Notes under the pieces: model-generated | The model's database searches: none | What the model saw: only the letters and a program-made list of their open reading frames with translations | Told to the model about the DNA's origin: nothing | Source of the DNA: Microbacterium sp. A20 | GTDB taxonomy: Bacteria; Actinomycetota; Actinomycetes; Actinomycetales; Microbacteriaceae | NCBI RefSeq assembly: GCF_004794515.1 | Contig: NZ_SSDF01000065.1 | Coordinates: 1-64,000 of the forward strand | Length of the DNA stretch: 64,000 nt | Direction: 5' to 3' | Part shown: positions 1 through 8,929 of the stretch, in pieces | Layout: every line of letters starts with the position of its first letter | Numbering within the stretch: position 1 is the stretch's first letter | Made by a program: the position numbers and the translations under genes

Positions 1-1327
1 CCTGCCGCGCCACCCGCAGGGCGCGGTCGGCGTTCGCCCGCGAGGACGGGATGCCCGCGGCGTCGCCGGCGACGGTGCCGACACCGATCCGGATCTCGCT
101 GGTCGCCCCCAGGCGCCCGAGGAAGTCGGTCGCGACGCGTGCGGCGCGGCTGTCCGCATCGCTGTGCTCGGGGTGGGAGTCCGAGTCGTCCTGCTCCGGA
201 CGGATGCCGACGACCGCGTACACGACGTTGCCGATCACGGCCACCGCGGAGCGGAGGTAGACGGCGCCGAGATGTACGGCGAAGGCGTCGGCGATGCGCT
301 GCCGTTCGGCCACCCCGCGGGCGCCGGCGGACGGTTCGTCATCGGTCTCCTCCGCCGCCGACAGCGCGAGCACGACGCAGCGATGGTCGCTGAGGCGCAG
401 CCGGGCGGTGGCATCCGCGGCCCCGGGACCGCCTTCGAGGATCGTGGCGAGCAGATCGGCGCGGAGCCGGCGCTCGACATCGGCACCGGCGCGCAGCCGC
501 AGCATGTGCAGTGCGACGAGCCCGGCGGAGTCTTTCAGCGCGCGCACTCGATCGGGGGACAGCGGCTCCTGCACGGCCGCCCAGATCGAGCCGAGGATCT
601 CGTCGCCGGCGCGTACCGCCAGCGCGACGCGGGGGAACGAGGGCAGCCCCTCGGTGTTGTGCACCGGGCCGACGTCGATCGGGTCCTGGCTGCGGTACAG
701 CTCCTGGAAGACGCCGCGCTCCTCCAGCTGTCGCGCGAACCGCTCCGGCACCTGCCGACCCAGCACCGTCTCGATGCGGGCAGGATCCGCCTCGTGCTGT
801 CGGCCGGAGAACGCGACGACCCGCGAGTTGCGGTCCTCGATCGTGACCGGGGCGTTCAGCAGCGTGGCGATCGCATTCGCGAGGGCGAAGAGGTCGCCCG
901 ACGGCATCCCGCCCAGTGTCGTGGCCGCCTGATCGCCGACATCGCCCTCGGCGATGAGCGAACGCAGCATGGCCGCCAACTGCGCCCACGAGGCTCCGCG
1001 GGTGAGCGCCAGGACCGGGATCCCCGTGGCCTCGGAGGCATCGCGCACCGGCTGCTCCGCTCGCACCGGCGCGCGCAGCACGAGCGCGGAGGCGTGCTGG
1101 GCGGCGAGGGCCTGCAGGAGCTCGGCGATCTCGTCCGGATCGCTCAGGCCGACGCCGAGCACGAGCGCCCCGCGCATGGGCATCGTGTCGTCCAGGACAT
1201 CGTGGATGACGACGGTCTCGATCTCGGCGTCGACGTCGGCCGCGCCGCTCACCACCTCGAGCAGGGTGTTGCCGAGGTCTTCGATGACCCGGCCGAGGCT
1301 GGCGCGGGGCCTTGTCGTCACGGACAT
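1..1327 (-). CDS. PucR-family transcriptional regulator, 3' part cut by window edge
   Basis: Cytosolic regulator reading leftward; 442 residues are present with no stop before the window edge, so the C-terminal helix-turn-helix expected of PucR/CdaR proteins is not seen. I translated it by hand from ATG at 1327 (an in-frame GTG lies two codons upstream). The first ~130 residues resemble the PucR N-terminal domain (start MSVTTRPRASLGRVIEDLG, then a segment rich in LVLGVGLSDPDEIAELLQ). The rest looks like the GGDEF-like middle region of CdaR-type regulators, ending near SSRANADRALRVARQ. It follows the D-amino-acid/peptide genes on the same strand after a 116-nt gap. PucR proteins often regulate nearby nitrogen or amino-acid catabolism, so regulation of that block is a reasonable inference. 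Confidence 0.75.
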   Translation of the reverse strand, partial: MSVTTRPRASLGRVIEDLGNTLLEVVSGAADVDAEIETVVIHDVLDDTMPMRGALVLGVGLSDPDEIAELLQALAAQHASALVLRAPVRAEQPVRDASEATGIPVLALTRGASWAQLAAMLRSLIAEGDVGDQAATTLGGMPSGDLFALANAIATLLNAPVTIEDRNSRVVAFSGRQHEADPARIETVLGRQVPERFARQLEERGVFQELYRSQDPIDVGPVHNTEGLPSFPRVALAVRAGDEILGSIWAAVQEPLSPDRVRALKDSAGLVALHMLRLRAGADVERRLRADLLATILEGGPGAADATARLRLSDHRCVVLALSAAEETDDEPSAGARGVAERQRIADAFAVHLGAVYLRSAVAVIGNVVYAVVGIRPEQDDSDSHPEHSDADSRAARVATDFLGRLGATSEIRIGVGTVAGDAAGIPSSRANADRALRVARQ

Positions 1328-1373
1328 GAGCACAGGGCCCAGGTTAGGCGGCGACCGGCGGGGAGCGATCTGT

Positions 1374-1430
1374 GGGGCACGACGAAATCGTAGCGACAGT
1401 TGGTCGATCTCGACAGGCTCGTCGTGCCCC
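1374..1430. promoter_or_regulatory. 12-bp inverted repeat between racemase and PucR genes
   Basis: GGGGCACGACGA at 1374-1385 is the perfect reverse complement of TCGTCGTGCCCC at 1419-1430, with a 33-nt loop. It sits in the gap after the racemase stop (1444, minus strand) and before the PucR start (1327). No U-run follows, so it could be a weak terminator or attenuator, an operator, or an mRNA-stabilising hairpin. Confidence 0.4.
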
Positions 1431-1443
1431 GCATTGCATCAGC

Positions 1444-2550
1444 TCAGAAGGTGATCCACTCCGTGCGCACCGTCACCGCGTCCAGCGCAGCGGCATCCGG
1501 GGTCACGCCGATCCCCGGCCCGGTGGGCACCGCGAGCGTGCCGTCCTCCACGACGAACGGCTCGGTGATGTCGCGCGAGTAGTAACGGCCGGAGCCCGAC
1601 GTGTCGCCGGGGAGCGTGAAGCCGGGCAGCGCCGCGAGTGCGACGTTCGCCGCCCTGCCGATCCCGGTCTCGAGCATGCCGCCGCACCAGACGGGGATGT
1701 CGTTGGCCACGCACACGTCGTGGATGCGACGGGCTTCCAGGTAGCCGCCGACGCGCCCCGGCTTGATGTTCACGATCGAGCAGGCACCCAGGGCGATGGC
1801 GTCGGCTGCGGCGCGCGCCGACACGATCGACTCGTCGAGGCACACCGGCGTCGTGATCGCCTTCGCGAGCTGGGCGTGGCCGAGCAGATCCTCCTCGTCC
1901 AGCGGCTGCTCGATCAGGAGGAGGTCGAACGGGTCGAGCTTGGCGAGATGCCGGGCATCGCCCCGGTGGTAGGCGGTGTTCGCGTCGACCTGCAGCAGCA
2001 CGTCGTCACCGAAGCGCTCCCGCACCGCACGGACCGGATCGATGTCCCAGCCCGGCTCGATCTTCAACTTGATGCGCACGTAGCCCTCGTCGAGGTAGCC
2101 GTCGACCGCGTCGAGCAGCTCGGGGATCGAGTCCATGATGCCGACCGAGACACCGCAGTCGACCCGGTCGCGCACCGCACCCAGCTCGCGGGAGAGGGGC
2201 ACGCCGGTGGCACGCAGCTCGGCGTCGAGGAGCGCCAGCTCGACGGCGGCCTTCGACATGCGGTGCCCCTTGAACTTCGCGAGAACCGGAGCCACACCGC
2301 CGGCATCCAGGTCCTCCACGTGCGCGAGCGCCGGCAGCAGGAACCGGGTGATGACGTCGACGCTCGCTTCCACGTACTCGGAGGAGTACAGCGGGTCGTT
2401 CATCGCGACGCCCTCGCCCCAGCCCTCCGCCTCGTCGGTGACGGCGCGCACGATCAGCGCCTCGCGCACGGTCTGTACGCCGAACGACGTCCGGAACGGC
2501 GACACCAGCGGCATCTCGATCACACGCAGCTCGAATCCGGTGAGCTTCAT
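1444..2550 (-). CDS. N-acyl(succinyl)amino acid racemase, MenC/NSAR branch of enolase superfamily
   Basis: Predicted to interconvert N-acyl-D- and N-acyl-L-amino acids by 1,1-proton transfer. The 368-residue protein has every expected catalytic residue: K161-x-K163 (IKLKI), metal ligands D189 (VDANTAY), E214 (LIEQPL) and D239 (CLDES), and K263 in NIKPGRVGGY. As I recall, the characterised Amycolatopsis racemase uses K163, D189, E214, D239 and K263, the same numbers. Most such proteins also have o-succinylbenzoate synthase activity, but there are no other menaquinone genes here. Its ATG overlaps the stop of the upstream GNAT gene by 4 nt. Together with that acyltransferase and the M20 deacylase it matches the known pathway converting D- to L-amino acids through N-succinyl intermediates. 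Which acyl group is used is not visible. Confidence 0.88.
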   Translation of the reverse strand: MKLTGFELRVIEMPLVSPFRTSFGVQTVREALIVRAVTDEAEGWGEGVAMNDPLYSSEYVEASVDVITRFLLPALAHVEDLDAGGVAPVLAKFKGHRMSKAAVELALLDAELRATGVPLSRELGAVRDRVDCGVSVGIMDSIPELLDAVDGYLDEGYVRIKLKIEPGWDIDPVRAVRERFGDDVLLQVDANTAYHRGDARHLAKLDPFDLLLIEQPLDEEDLLGHAQLAKAITTPVCLDESIVSARAAADAIALGACSIVNIKPGRVGGYLEARRIHDVCVANDIPVWCGGMLETGIGRAANVALAALPGFTLPGDTSGSGRYYSRDITEPFVVEDGTLAVPTGPGIGVTPDAAALDAVTVRTEWITF

Positions 2551-3422
2551 CCCTGTTCTCCTCTGTCGATGGTGTACGCGCCGGAGCGGTCGAACGAGAG
2601 CACACGCCCTCCGCCCTCCAGCGCAGATCCGAGCGTCTCGCGCAGTGCCAGGCGCCAGGCGGTCGCTCGGGCAGGCTCCGTGAGGCGCAGGGACTCGATG
2701 TCGCGCGGCAGCGCCACCCGCACGAATCGTGCCTCGGTGCGATGCCGCAGCGGTCCGAGGTCCTCGCCGACGCTGAGCAGCGGCTCGGCCTCCGCGGCCT
2801 CATGGCCGACCGCGGCCGACTCCCCGTGGCTGGCCGCGACCACCTGGGGGTCGCGCACGTACCAGGTCACCAGCATCCGATCGGTGTCGTCCGCGCCGTT
2901 GAGCGCGTCGGCCATGTGCCCGTAGAAGTTGCGGTGATACGAAGTGGGTGCGGCAGCGAGCTTCACGAGGTTGAAGTGCGCATTCCGGCTGATGAGCGGA
3001 TCGAACGTCCAGGAGATCTCGTCGAGTCCCTCCTGCAGCGCCCACGCGCGCTGATGCACCTTCAGTGCGAAGCCGACGCTGCGCCCTCGCATGCGCGAGG
3101 AGACCCCGGCGATGTGGCTGTGCAGCGCGCGCTGCTCCGGGGCGGCGAAGAACCCGAAGCAGGCTCCCACCAGCTCATCGCCCTCGAAGGCCCCGCCCAC
3201 GTAACTGCCCGCCTTCGACAGTGCCCGCAGGGTCTCCACGTTCACGGGGGAGTTCTCGCCCTGCTTGGTCCAGATGCTCTGGAACAGTTCTGCGACCCGC
3301 GTGAAATCGTCCACGTTATTCAGCAGCCGGATCTCCACCCCCGCCGTCGCGGCGGCCGCGGTCGCTGCATCGGCGGCCTCCTCCGGTGAGGCGCTCTGCG
3401 CCGCCGCGTCCGTCATGCTCAT
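2547..3422 (-). CDS. GNAT-superfamily acyltransferase, probable D-amino acid N-acyl(succinyl)transferase
   Basis: 291 residues. A low-complexity Ala/Ser-rich N terminus (to about residue 28) precedes a GNAT fold resembling COG3375. Characteristic stretches are HSHIAGVSSRMRGRSVGFAL, which includes the acyl-CoA loop around residues 103-122, and WTFDPLISRNAHFNLVKLAA downstream. Relatives beside N-succinylamino acid racemases use succinyl-CoA to acylate D-amino acids; that specificity is inferred here from context only. ATG at 3422 overlaps the M20 stop by 4 nt; a second ATG (3416) is possible. Coupling to both neighbours by ATGA-type overlaps suggests stoichiometric expression. Confidence 0.8.
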   Translation of the reverse strand: MSMTDAAAQSASPEEAADAATAAAATAGVEIRLLNNVDDFTRVAELFQSIWTKQGENSPVNVETLRALSKAGSYVGGAFEGDELVGACFGFFAAPEQRALHSHIAGVSSRMRGRSVGFALKVHQRAWALQEGLDEISWTFDPLISRNAHFNLVKLAAAPTSYHRNFYGHMADALNGADDTDRMLVTWYVRDPQVVAASHGESAAVGHEAAEAEPLLSVGEDLGPLRHRTEARFVRVALPRDIESLRLTEPARATAWRLALRETLGSALEGGGRVLSFDRSGAYTIDRGEQG

Positions 3423-4537
3423 GCCCTCTCACCGGCCAGCGCTGCGGAGATCAGTCCCCGCAGGAGCCGGATGCGCTCCGGGATCATCGCGACGATCACG
3501 TGCTCGTCGTCGGCGTGCGCGCCACCTCCCACGGCGCCGAGGCCGTCGAGCGTCGGGACTCCGAGCCCCGCGGTGAAGTTGCCGTCGGAAGCGCCGCCGA
3601 CGGCGACTCCCTCGAACGGTGTCAGCTCCGACCGCTCGGCGATGGCGACCGCCTGAGCGAACAGGCCGGCTGAGGATTCCCGCTCCATCGGACGGCGGTT
3701 GGGTCCGCCTTCCACGCGCACGGACGATCCGGGGAGTCTCGTCGGGATCGCCCGGATCGCCGCGTCCACGCGCTCCTGCTCCGCGACGGTCCGCACCCGC
3801 ACGTCGACCGCGAACTCCGCGTCGGCGGGCACGGTGTTCGTGGTGCTGCCCGCACGCACCAGCGTGGGGGTCACGGTGGTGCCGGCCACCGGGTCGCCGA
3901 GTTCCTCGACCGCGAGCAGCAGATGCGCGGCCTCGACCGCGGCGTTGATACCGCGTTCCGGCTCCAGGCCCGCATGGGCCGCGCGACCCGAGGCGTGCAC
4001 ACGGTACAGCGACACGCCCTTGCGCGCGATCTTCACCGCCCCGCCGTCGGCAGCGGCCTCGAGGACGAGAGCCGCTGTGCAGCCGATCGCCTCCTGCTCG
4101 ATCAGCGCACGCGAGCTGGGGGAGCCGAGCTCCTCGTCGCCCGTGATGAGGATGCTGACGCCCATGCGGTCGGGCAGCGCCGCCACGGCGTGCAGCGCCA
4201 TCACGACGCCGGTCTTCATGTCGAAGCATCCGGGGCCGCGGAGCACACCGTCCTCGATCCGGAAGGGATGCCGCCGCAGCGATCCGAGCGGCCAGACCGT
4301 GTCGTGGTGTCCGAGGAGCAGCACCCGAGGCTCCCCGAACCGCCACCGCAGATGCGTGCGACCGTCGAGGACGATCCGCTCGGAAGCCGCGCCGAGCAGT
4401 CGCTCGCCGAGCTCGGCGAGAACATCGGCGCTGCGGGCGACGGCATCGAGGTCGTCGGACGGCGACTCGCAGGAGACGAGGGTCCCGATGTCGGCGAGGA
4501 CCAGGTCGAGGTCCACGTCCGCCTGCACCGTCATCAC
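3419..4537 (-). CDS. M20-family metallohydrolase, probable N-acyl-L-amino acid deacylase
   Basis: About 372-residue dinuclear zinc hydrolase of the M20/carboxypeptidase G2/ArgE type. Visible motifs are LLGHHDTVWPLG (zinc His and Asp), GPGCFDMKTGVV (bridging Asp region) and ITGDEELGSPSSR (general-base Glu and zinc ligand); the lid domain follows from about residue 175. No signal peptide, so cytosolic. In this cassette it would irreversibly hydrolyse the N-acyl-L-amino acid made by the racemase, pulling D-to-L conversion forward. The start is GTG at 4537, whose last bases overlap the upstream peptidase stop, or ATG at 4534. A plain dipeptidase role is the alternative. Confidence 0.82.
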   Translation of the reverse strand: MMTVQADVDLDLVLADIGTLVSCESPSDDLDAVARSADVLAELGERLLGAASERIVLDGRTHLRWRFGEPRVLLLGHHDTVWPLGSLRRHPFRIEDGVLRGPGCFDMKTGVVMALHAVAALPDRMGVSILITGDEELGSPSSRALIEQEAIGCTAALVLEAAADGGAVKIARKGVSLYRVHASGRAAHAGLEPERGINAAVEAAHLLLAVEELGDPVAGTTVTPTLVRAGSTTNTVPADAEFAVDVRVRTVAEQERVDAAIRAIPTRLPGSSVRVEGGPNRRPMERESSAGLFAQAVAIAERSELTPFEGVAVGGASDGNFTAGLGVPTLDGLGAVGGGAHADDEHVIVAMIPERIRLLRGLISAALAGERA

Positions 4538-7500
4538 GACACCTTCGGCGCCGCGCGGACGCCGTGGTGCAGATAGCGCTCGCCGCTGGGCAGGGAGTAG
4601 AACACCACGGCGTGCCAGGCCTGTTCGCCCTCCGGTCGCATGACGAACTCGCCGCGGCGGACGGGCACCAGCGGATGCTCCTGGACGGGGTCGGGGAGCA
4701 TCGCGGCGAGCGGCCCGTTGAGGGTCGTGCGCATGCGCAGGCCGTCCTCGTCGCGGAAGATCTCGGTGCGCACGCCCGAACGGTCGTAGACGCCCTCGAA
4801 CTCGGAGAAGTCATCCGTGAAGGGCTGCTCGGGCGGCACGAGCCCCGCGGGGATGGTGAGGTCGGCGAGCTCGGCGTAGATCTCGCCGAACAGCGCGTCG
4901 TAGAGATCCCGGGTGTTGCCGCCGTTGCTCAGCAGCGTCACCGCCACGCCTTCATCCAGGAGGATGCGCAGGAACGACGACTGCCCGATGGTGTTGCCGT
5001 CGTGGCCGATGAGCTTGCGGCCGTCCCAGTCGAAGAGGATCCACCCGATGCCCCAGCTGTCGCCGAGGGAGTACGGGTCGGGCACATCGACCTCGTGCTG
5101 CTGCATGCGGCTCACGCTCGCCTCCGAGAGCACCCGGGTGCCGTCGGCCGCGAGACCGCCGGTGAGGTGCATACGGGCGAACGCGAGGATGTCGGCGGTC
5201 GTGGAGTTGATCAGCCCCGCGGGGCCCATCGAGCGGGGCAGCATCCACGCCGGGGCGAGCTCGGGTCCGTCCTCGCCGACCACGGTGTGGCCGCTCGCGG
5301 CCCGGAACATGATCGCCTCCTCCGGAAGAGTCGAGGAGTGGGTGAGACCGAGCGGGGTGAACAGCTGATCGCGCATGGCCTGGTCCCAGGTCGTGCCGGT
5401 GATCTTCTCGATCACCCGCCCGGCGAGCACGAAGCCCGAGTTGCAGTACGACATGGTCGCCCCGAGCGGGTGGTTCTGGGCGACGCCGTCGAGCAGCGCC
5501 ACGTACTTCTCGAGCGTGTCGTCGCCGCGTCCGGTGTCGGTGAACACGTCGCCGTCGATGCCGCTCGTGTGGCTGAGCAGGTGGCGCATGGTCACGGTGC
5601 GCGTGACCTCGGGGTCGGACGAGGCGAACTCCGGCACATAGTCGACGATCGGGGCGTCGAGGTCGACCTTTCCCTCGTCGACCAACCGCATGACCACCGA
5701 CGCGGTCCACACCTTGCCCATCGAGCCGATCTGGAACACGGAGTCGTCGGTGGTCTCGATGCCCGTGCGGACGTTGAGTATGCCGTGATGCGCATACACC
5801 GGCTCCTCGCCGAGGCGCAGGATGCCGAGCGTCGCACCGGGGACCTTGTGCGCCTCGGCCAGCGCACTCAGTCGCTGCTGCCAGTGCCGGGCGTCGAGGC
5901 GGGCGCGCACGGGCTTTCCGGCAGGCGGGGCGTACTGCTCGACCCAGTCGATCACGCGCTGCGAGAAGTCGGCCCGGTGCGAGGGCTTGCCGGAGAGCGG
6001 GAACAGATGCGACCCGCCGGGGTAGAGCACCAGTCGGGTGGGCACACCGCGCTCGCGCAGCGCCGAGAACCACTGCTCGGCCTGACCCACGGGGCAGCGG
6101 TCGTCGGCCGCGCCGTGCAGGATCAGGGTGGGAGTGGTGACCCGGTCGACCTGCGTGTACGGGGACTGCGCCGCGATGCGCTCTGCGTCGCGCCAGGGCA
6201 GGCCGCCGTTCTCCTTCGCGGAGAGGTAGTGACCGAAGTCCGAGGTGCCGCCCATCGACAGGAGATCGGTGACGACCCCGCCGGCGACCGCCGCCGCGAA
6301 GCGGTCGTCGCGCGAGGTGAGGAAGCAGGTCATGTAGCCGCCGTAGCTGTAGCCGGTGACGGCGAGCCGGGTCGGGTCCACGATGCCCTCGGCGACGAGC
6401 TGGTCGATCGGCTCGAGGAAGTCGTTCGCGTCGTTCACACCCCAGCCGCCGGAGACCGCGGAGAAGAACTCGTCGCCGTAGCCGTCGCTCCCGCGCGGGT
6501 TGAGGGTGAGGATCGTCCAGCCGCGGCGCGCGAGCACCTGGTGGTACGGGTGAGTGAGGTCGGCAGCGCCGTTGGAGGCGTTGTGCGGACCGCCGTGGAT
6601 GTCGAGCAGCAGCGGCTGCGGACCGGCGGTATCGGGGTCGCGGCGCAGCCATCCGGTCACGACCGTGCCGTCCGAGATCGTGAAGCGGCGCTCCTCGGCG
6701 ACGACGAGGTCGAGGTCGGGCGTGCCGTAGTCGGTGAGCACCCGCGTCGTGCCGTCGGCGAGGTCGAGGAGCGCGACGTCGCCGAACGACTCCGGCGTCG
6801 CGAGCACGATGGCGGCGGAGGATGCTGCCACCGACAGCCCCGACACGTTCGCCGTGCCGTCCACGAGGGCCGTGGCGCCCGTGCCGTCCGGCGCCACGCG
6901 GTACACATGCGTGTAGCCGTTGTCACGCAGACAGAACACGATCTCCCCGCCGTCCGCGAACTGCGGCATGCCACCGGGGTAGCCGGGACCACCCGGCATG
7001 ACGTTGCGGTCGAGGCTTCCCGTGATGCTCCGCGGTTCGCCGCCGCCGACCGGGAACAGCAGCAGGTCCGCGTTGCCGACCTCCGTGTCGGTGCGCCCGG
7101 CCGCGACGACGAACTGACCGTCCGGCGTCCAGCCCACGGCCGTCGCCTGCACGTCGGCGGCGCTCACCTGCACTGCCTCCCGGTTCGGGTCGGTGGAGGA
7201 GCGCACGAACACGGGGACCCGCATCGTGAGGTCCGCGTCGTCCTCGACGCTCGTGGAGTAGGCGATCCGCGCGCCGTCCGGCGACCAGAACGGGTCGGAC
7301 GCGTGGGAGCGCCCGTGGGTCAGCACGGTGACCTTCTCCGAGGCGACGTCCAGAACGTGCAGCTGCTGCACGAGGGTGCCGAGGTTGCCCGCGCCGTCGG
7401 CCTTGTAGCCCAGGCGGTCGGCGGCGGCCGGTGCCGAGCGCCGGGCGAGGATCGTCTCCGCGGTCTCGCCGGGGAGTGCGGCGCTGTCGACGGGGGCGGT

Positions 7501-7866
7501 GAAGGCGATGCGCGACCCGTCGGGGCTCCAGATCGGCGTGCCGGCGCCGAGCGGAAGGGTCGTGAGGCCGCGGGCCTCGCCGCCGCCGGCCGGGAGGAGC
7601 CAGATCTGCGCCGGACCGTCCTGCGCGCGCAGGAACGCCAGCTGCGACCCGTCGGGGCTCCATACCGGGGTCGAGTCGGCCGTGCCTTGCGTGAGCTGTG
7701 CCGCCTCACCGCCTGTGGCGGGCACCTGCCACAGGGCGCGCGTGTCCCGGTCGCCGTCGCGGTCGGTGGTGCGCAGGGTGAAGACGACACGGGCGCCGTC
7801 GGGTGACAGTGCCGGTTGCTCGGGGGTGCGGACGGAGAGCAGGTCGTCGACGGTGACACGGTTCAT
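4534..7866 (-). CDS. Fusion of S9 (prolyl-oligopeptidase-like) peptidase and class C beta-lactamase-fold hydrolase
   Basis: 1110-residue cytosolic protein with two complete serine-hydrolase modules. Residues 1-380 form WD40/PD40-like propeller blades (repeated xWSPDG motifs near 69, 113, 194). Residues ~390-650 are an alpha/beta-hydrolase S9 domain with nucleophile S507 (TGYSYGGY), acid D588 (HGAADDRCP) and H620 (YPGGSH). Residues ~655-1110 are a beta-lactamase/D-aminopeptidase-like domain with S715-x-x-K718 (IGSMGK), Y807-x-N809 and H955-D-G. Each half has the length of a free-standing enzyme. No signal peptide or membrane segment. The second module is related to the separate hydrolase at 14457-15845 (both carry QIGS, LLSH.SG, EAIMFRA and HDG.TIGQ motifs). 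The fusion probably combines peptide cleavage with hydrolysis of D-residue peptides or amides; substrates are unknown. Confidence 0.88.
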   Translation of the reverse strand: MNRVTVDDLLSVRTPEQPALSPDGARVVFTLRTTDRDGDRDTRALWQVPATGGEAAQLTQGTADSTPVWSPDGSQLAFLRAQDGPAQIWLLPAGGGEARGLTTLPLGAGTPIWSPDGSRIAFTAPVDSAALPGETAETILARRSAPAAADRLGYKADGAGNLGTLVQQLHVLDVASEKVTVLTHGRSHASDPFWSPDGARIAYSTSVEDDADLTMRVPVFVRSSTDPNREAVQVSAADVQATAVGWTPDGQFVVAAGRTDTEVGNADLLLFPVGGGEPRSITGSLDRNVMPGGPGYPGGMPQFADGGEIVFCLRDNGYTHVYRVAPDGTGATALVDGTANVSGLSVAASSAAIVLATPESFGDVALLDLADGTTRVLTDYGTPDLDLVVAEERRFTISDGTVVTGWLRRDPDTAGPQPLLLDIHGGPHNASNGAADLTHPYHQVLARRGWTILTLNPRGSDGYGDEFFSAVSGGWGVNDANDFLEPIDQLVAEGIVDPTRLAVTGYSYGGYMTCFLTSRDDRFAAAVAGGVVTDLLSMGGTSDFGHYLSAKENGGLPWRDAERIAAQSPYTQVDRVTTPTLILHGAADDRCPVGQAEQWFSALRERGVPTRLVLYPGGSHLFPLSGKPSHRADFSQRVIDWVEQYAPPAGKPVRARLDARHWQQRLSALAEAHKVPGATLGILRLGEEPVYAHHGILNVRTGIETTDDSVFQIGSMGKVWTASVVMRLVDEGKVDLDAPIVDYVPEFASSDPEVTRTVTMRHLLSHTSGIDGDVFTDTGRGDDTLEKYVALLDGVAQNHPLGATMSYCNSGFVLAGRVIEKITGTTWDQAMRDQLFTPLGLTHSSTLPEEAIMFRAASGHTVVGEDGPELAPAWMLPRSMGPAGLINSTTADILAFARMHLTGGLAADGTRVLSEASVSRMQQHEVDVPDPYSLGDSWGIGWILFDWDGRKLIGHDGNTIGQSSFLRILLDEGVAVTLLSNGGNTRDLYDALFGEIYAELADLTIPAGLVPPEQPFTDDFSEFEGVYDRSGVRTEIFRDEDGLRMRTTLNGPLAAMLPDPVQEHPLVPVRRGEFVMRPEGEQAWHAVVFYSLPSGERYLHHGVRAAPKVS

Positions 7867-7885
7867 GGGAGCTCCAATCGGATGG

Positions 7886-8929
7886 TCAGTTCACTGTGTC
7901 CGCTGTGAGCGCGGCTGGTGTTGTCTGCGCGGCCGAAACCGTGGCGGTGCTTTGGGAGATGGGCACAGTTCCGAGCGGCGCATCCGCGGGCAGCCCCGCG
8001 AAATGACAGGCCGCGCCCGCGGCGCCCGTGGGCAGGGGAGGTTCCGCGATCACGCAGATCTGGCGATCGGGGCGCGCCGCGGGGCCGATCGGGCATCGCG
8101 GGTGGAAGCGGCATCCGCTGGGCGGCGCATGCGGGTCGGCGGGCTCCACGTCGACGGGGGCCAGCGGATCGACGGCCAGCAGATCGCCGTGCCGGGTCGG
8201 CGCCGCCTGCAGCAGATCCCGCGTGTACGGATGCTGCGGGTCGGCGAGGACCTGCTCCGTCGGTCCGAACTCGACGATGCGGCCGAGGTACATCACCGCG
8301 ATGTGATCGCTCAGGTAGCGCACGACCGACAGGTTGTGCGAGATGAACAGCATCGTCAGGTCGAGCTCGCTGCGGAGCTCCCGCACGAGGTTCAGGACGG
8401 AACCCTGCACCGACACGTCGAGCGCCGAGGTGATCTCGTCGGCGATCACGACCTCGGGCCGGGCGGCGAGAGCACGGGCCAGGGCGATGCGCTGACGCTG
8501 CCCGCCGGAGAGCGCCGCCGGGAGCGACTGCGCGCGGTCGGCGTCGAGGCTCACCAGGTCGAGCAGGCGGGCGACCTCGGCGCGACGGGCGGTCGCTCCG
8601 CGGACGCCACGGGGGAGGGCCTCGGCGATGGATTCGCCGATCGTCATGCGCGGGTCGAGCGAGGAGAACGGGTCTTGGAACACCATCTGGATCGGGCGAC
8701 GTCGGCGGAAGCTGCGCACGTCCACGCCGTCGAGGGTGATCGAGCCCTCACTGATGGGCGCGAGGCCGATCGCGGCGCGAGCGAGCGTGGACTTCCCGGA
8801 ACCCGACTCGCCCACGAGCCCGACGACGGAACCCGACGGGACCGTGAGGCTCACGTCGTCGACGGCCGTGAGGCCGGATCGATGCGTGCCGTACCGGACG
8901 CTGACCTGATCGAAACGCAGCTCGCTCAT
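7886..8929 (-). CDS. Oligopeptide/dipeptide ABC transporter ATP-binding protein (OppF/DppF type)
   Basis: 347-residue ATPase of a peptide importer. Walker A GESGSGKST at 40-48, signature LSGGQRQRIALARAL, Walker B VVIADE, and a C-terminal oligo_HPY region (QHPYTRDLLQAAPTR, then a Cys-containing CRFHPRCPIG segment that in some relatives binds an Fe-S cluster). It is the second ATPase of the system; the first is fused to the permease encoded just upstream, whose stop overlaps this ATG by 4 nt. It supplies energy for import of peptides later cut by the downstream hydrolases. Confidence 0.9.
   Translation of the reverse strand: MSELRFDQVSVRYGTHRSGLTAVDDVSLTVPSGSVVGLVGESGSGKSTLARAAIGLAPISEGSITLDGVDVRSFRRRRPIQMVFQDPFSSLDPRMTIGESIAEALPRGVRGATARRAEVARLLDLVSLDADRAQSLPAALSGGQRQRIALARALAARPEVVIADEITSALDVSVQGSVLNLVRELRSELDLTMLFISHNLSVVRYLSDHIAVMYLGRIVEFGPTEQVLADPQHPYTRDLLQAAPTRHGDLLAVDPLAPVDVEPADPHAPPSGCRFHPRCPIGPAARPDRQICVIAEPPLPTGAAGAACHFAGLPADAPLGTVPISQSTATVSAAQTTPAALTADTVN

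Noticed and set aside
4564-7806. Very long open frame on the plus strand opposite the S9 fusion gene
   Set aside because: Its product is Arg/Gly/Val-rich with no domain, and the opposite strand has catalytic motifs throughout; such shadows are common at this GC content.
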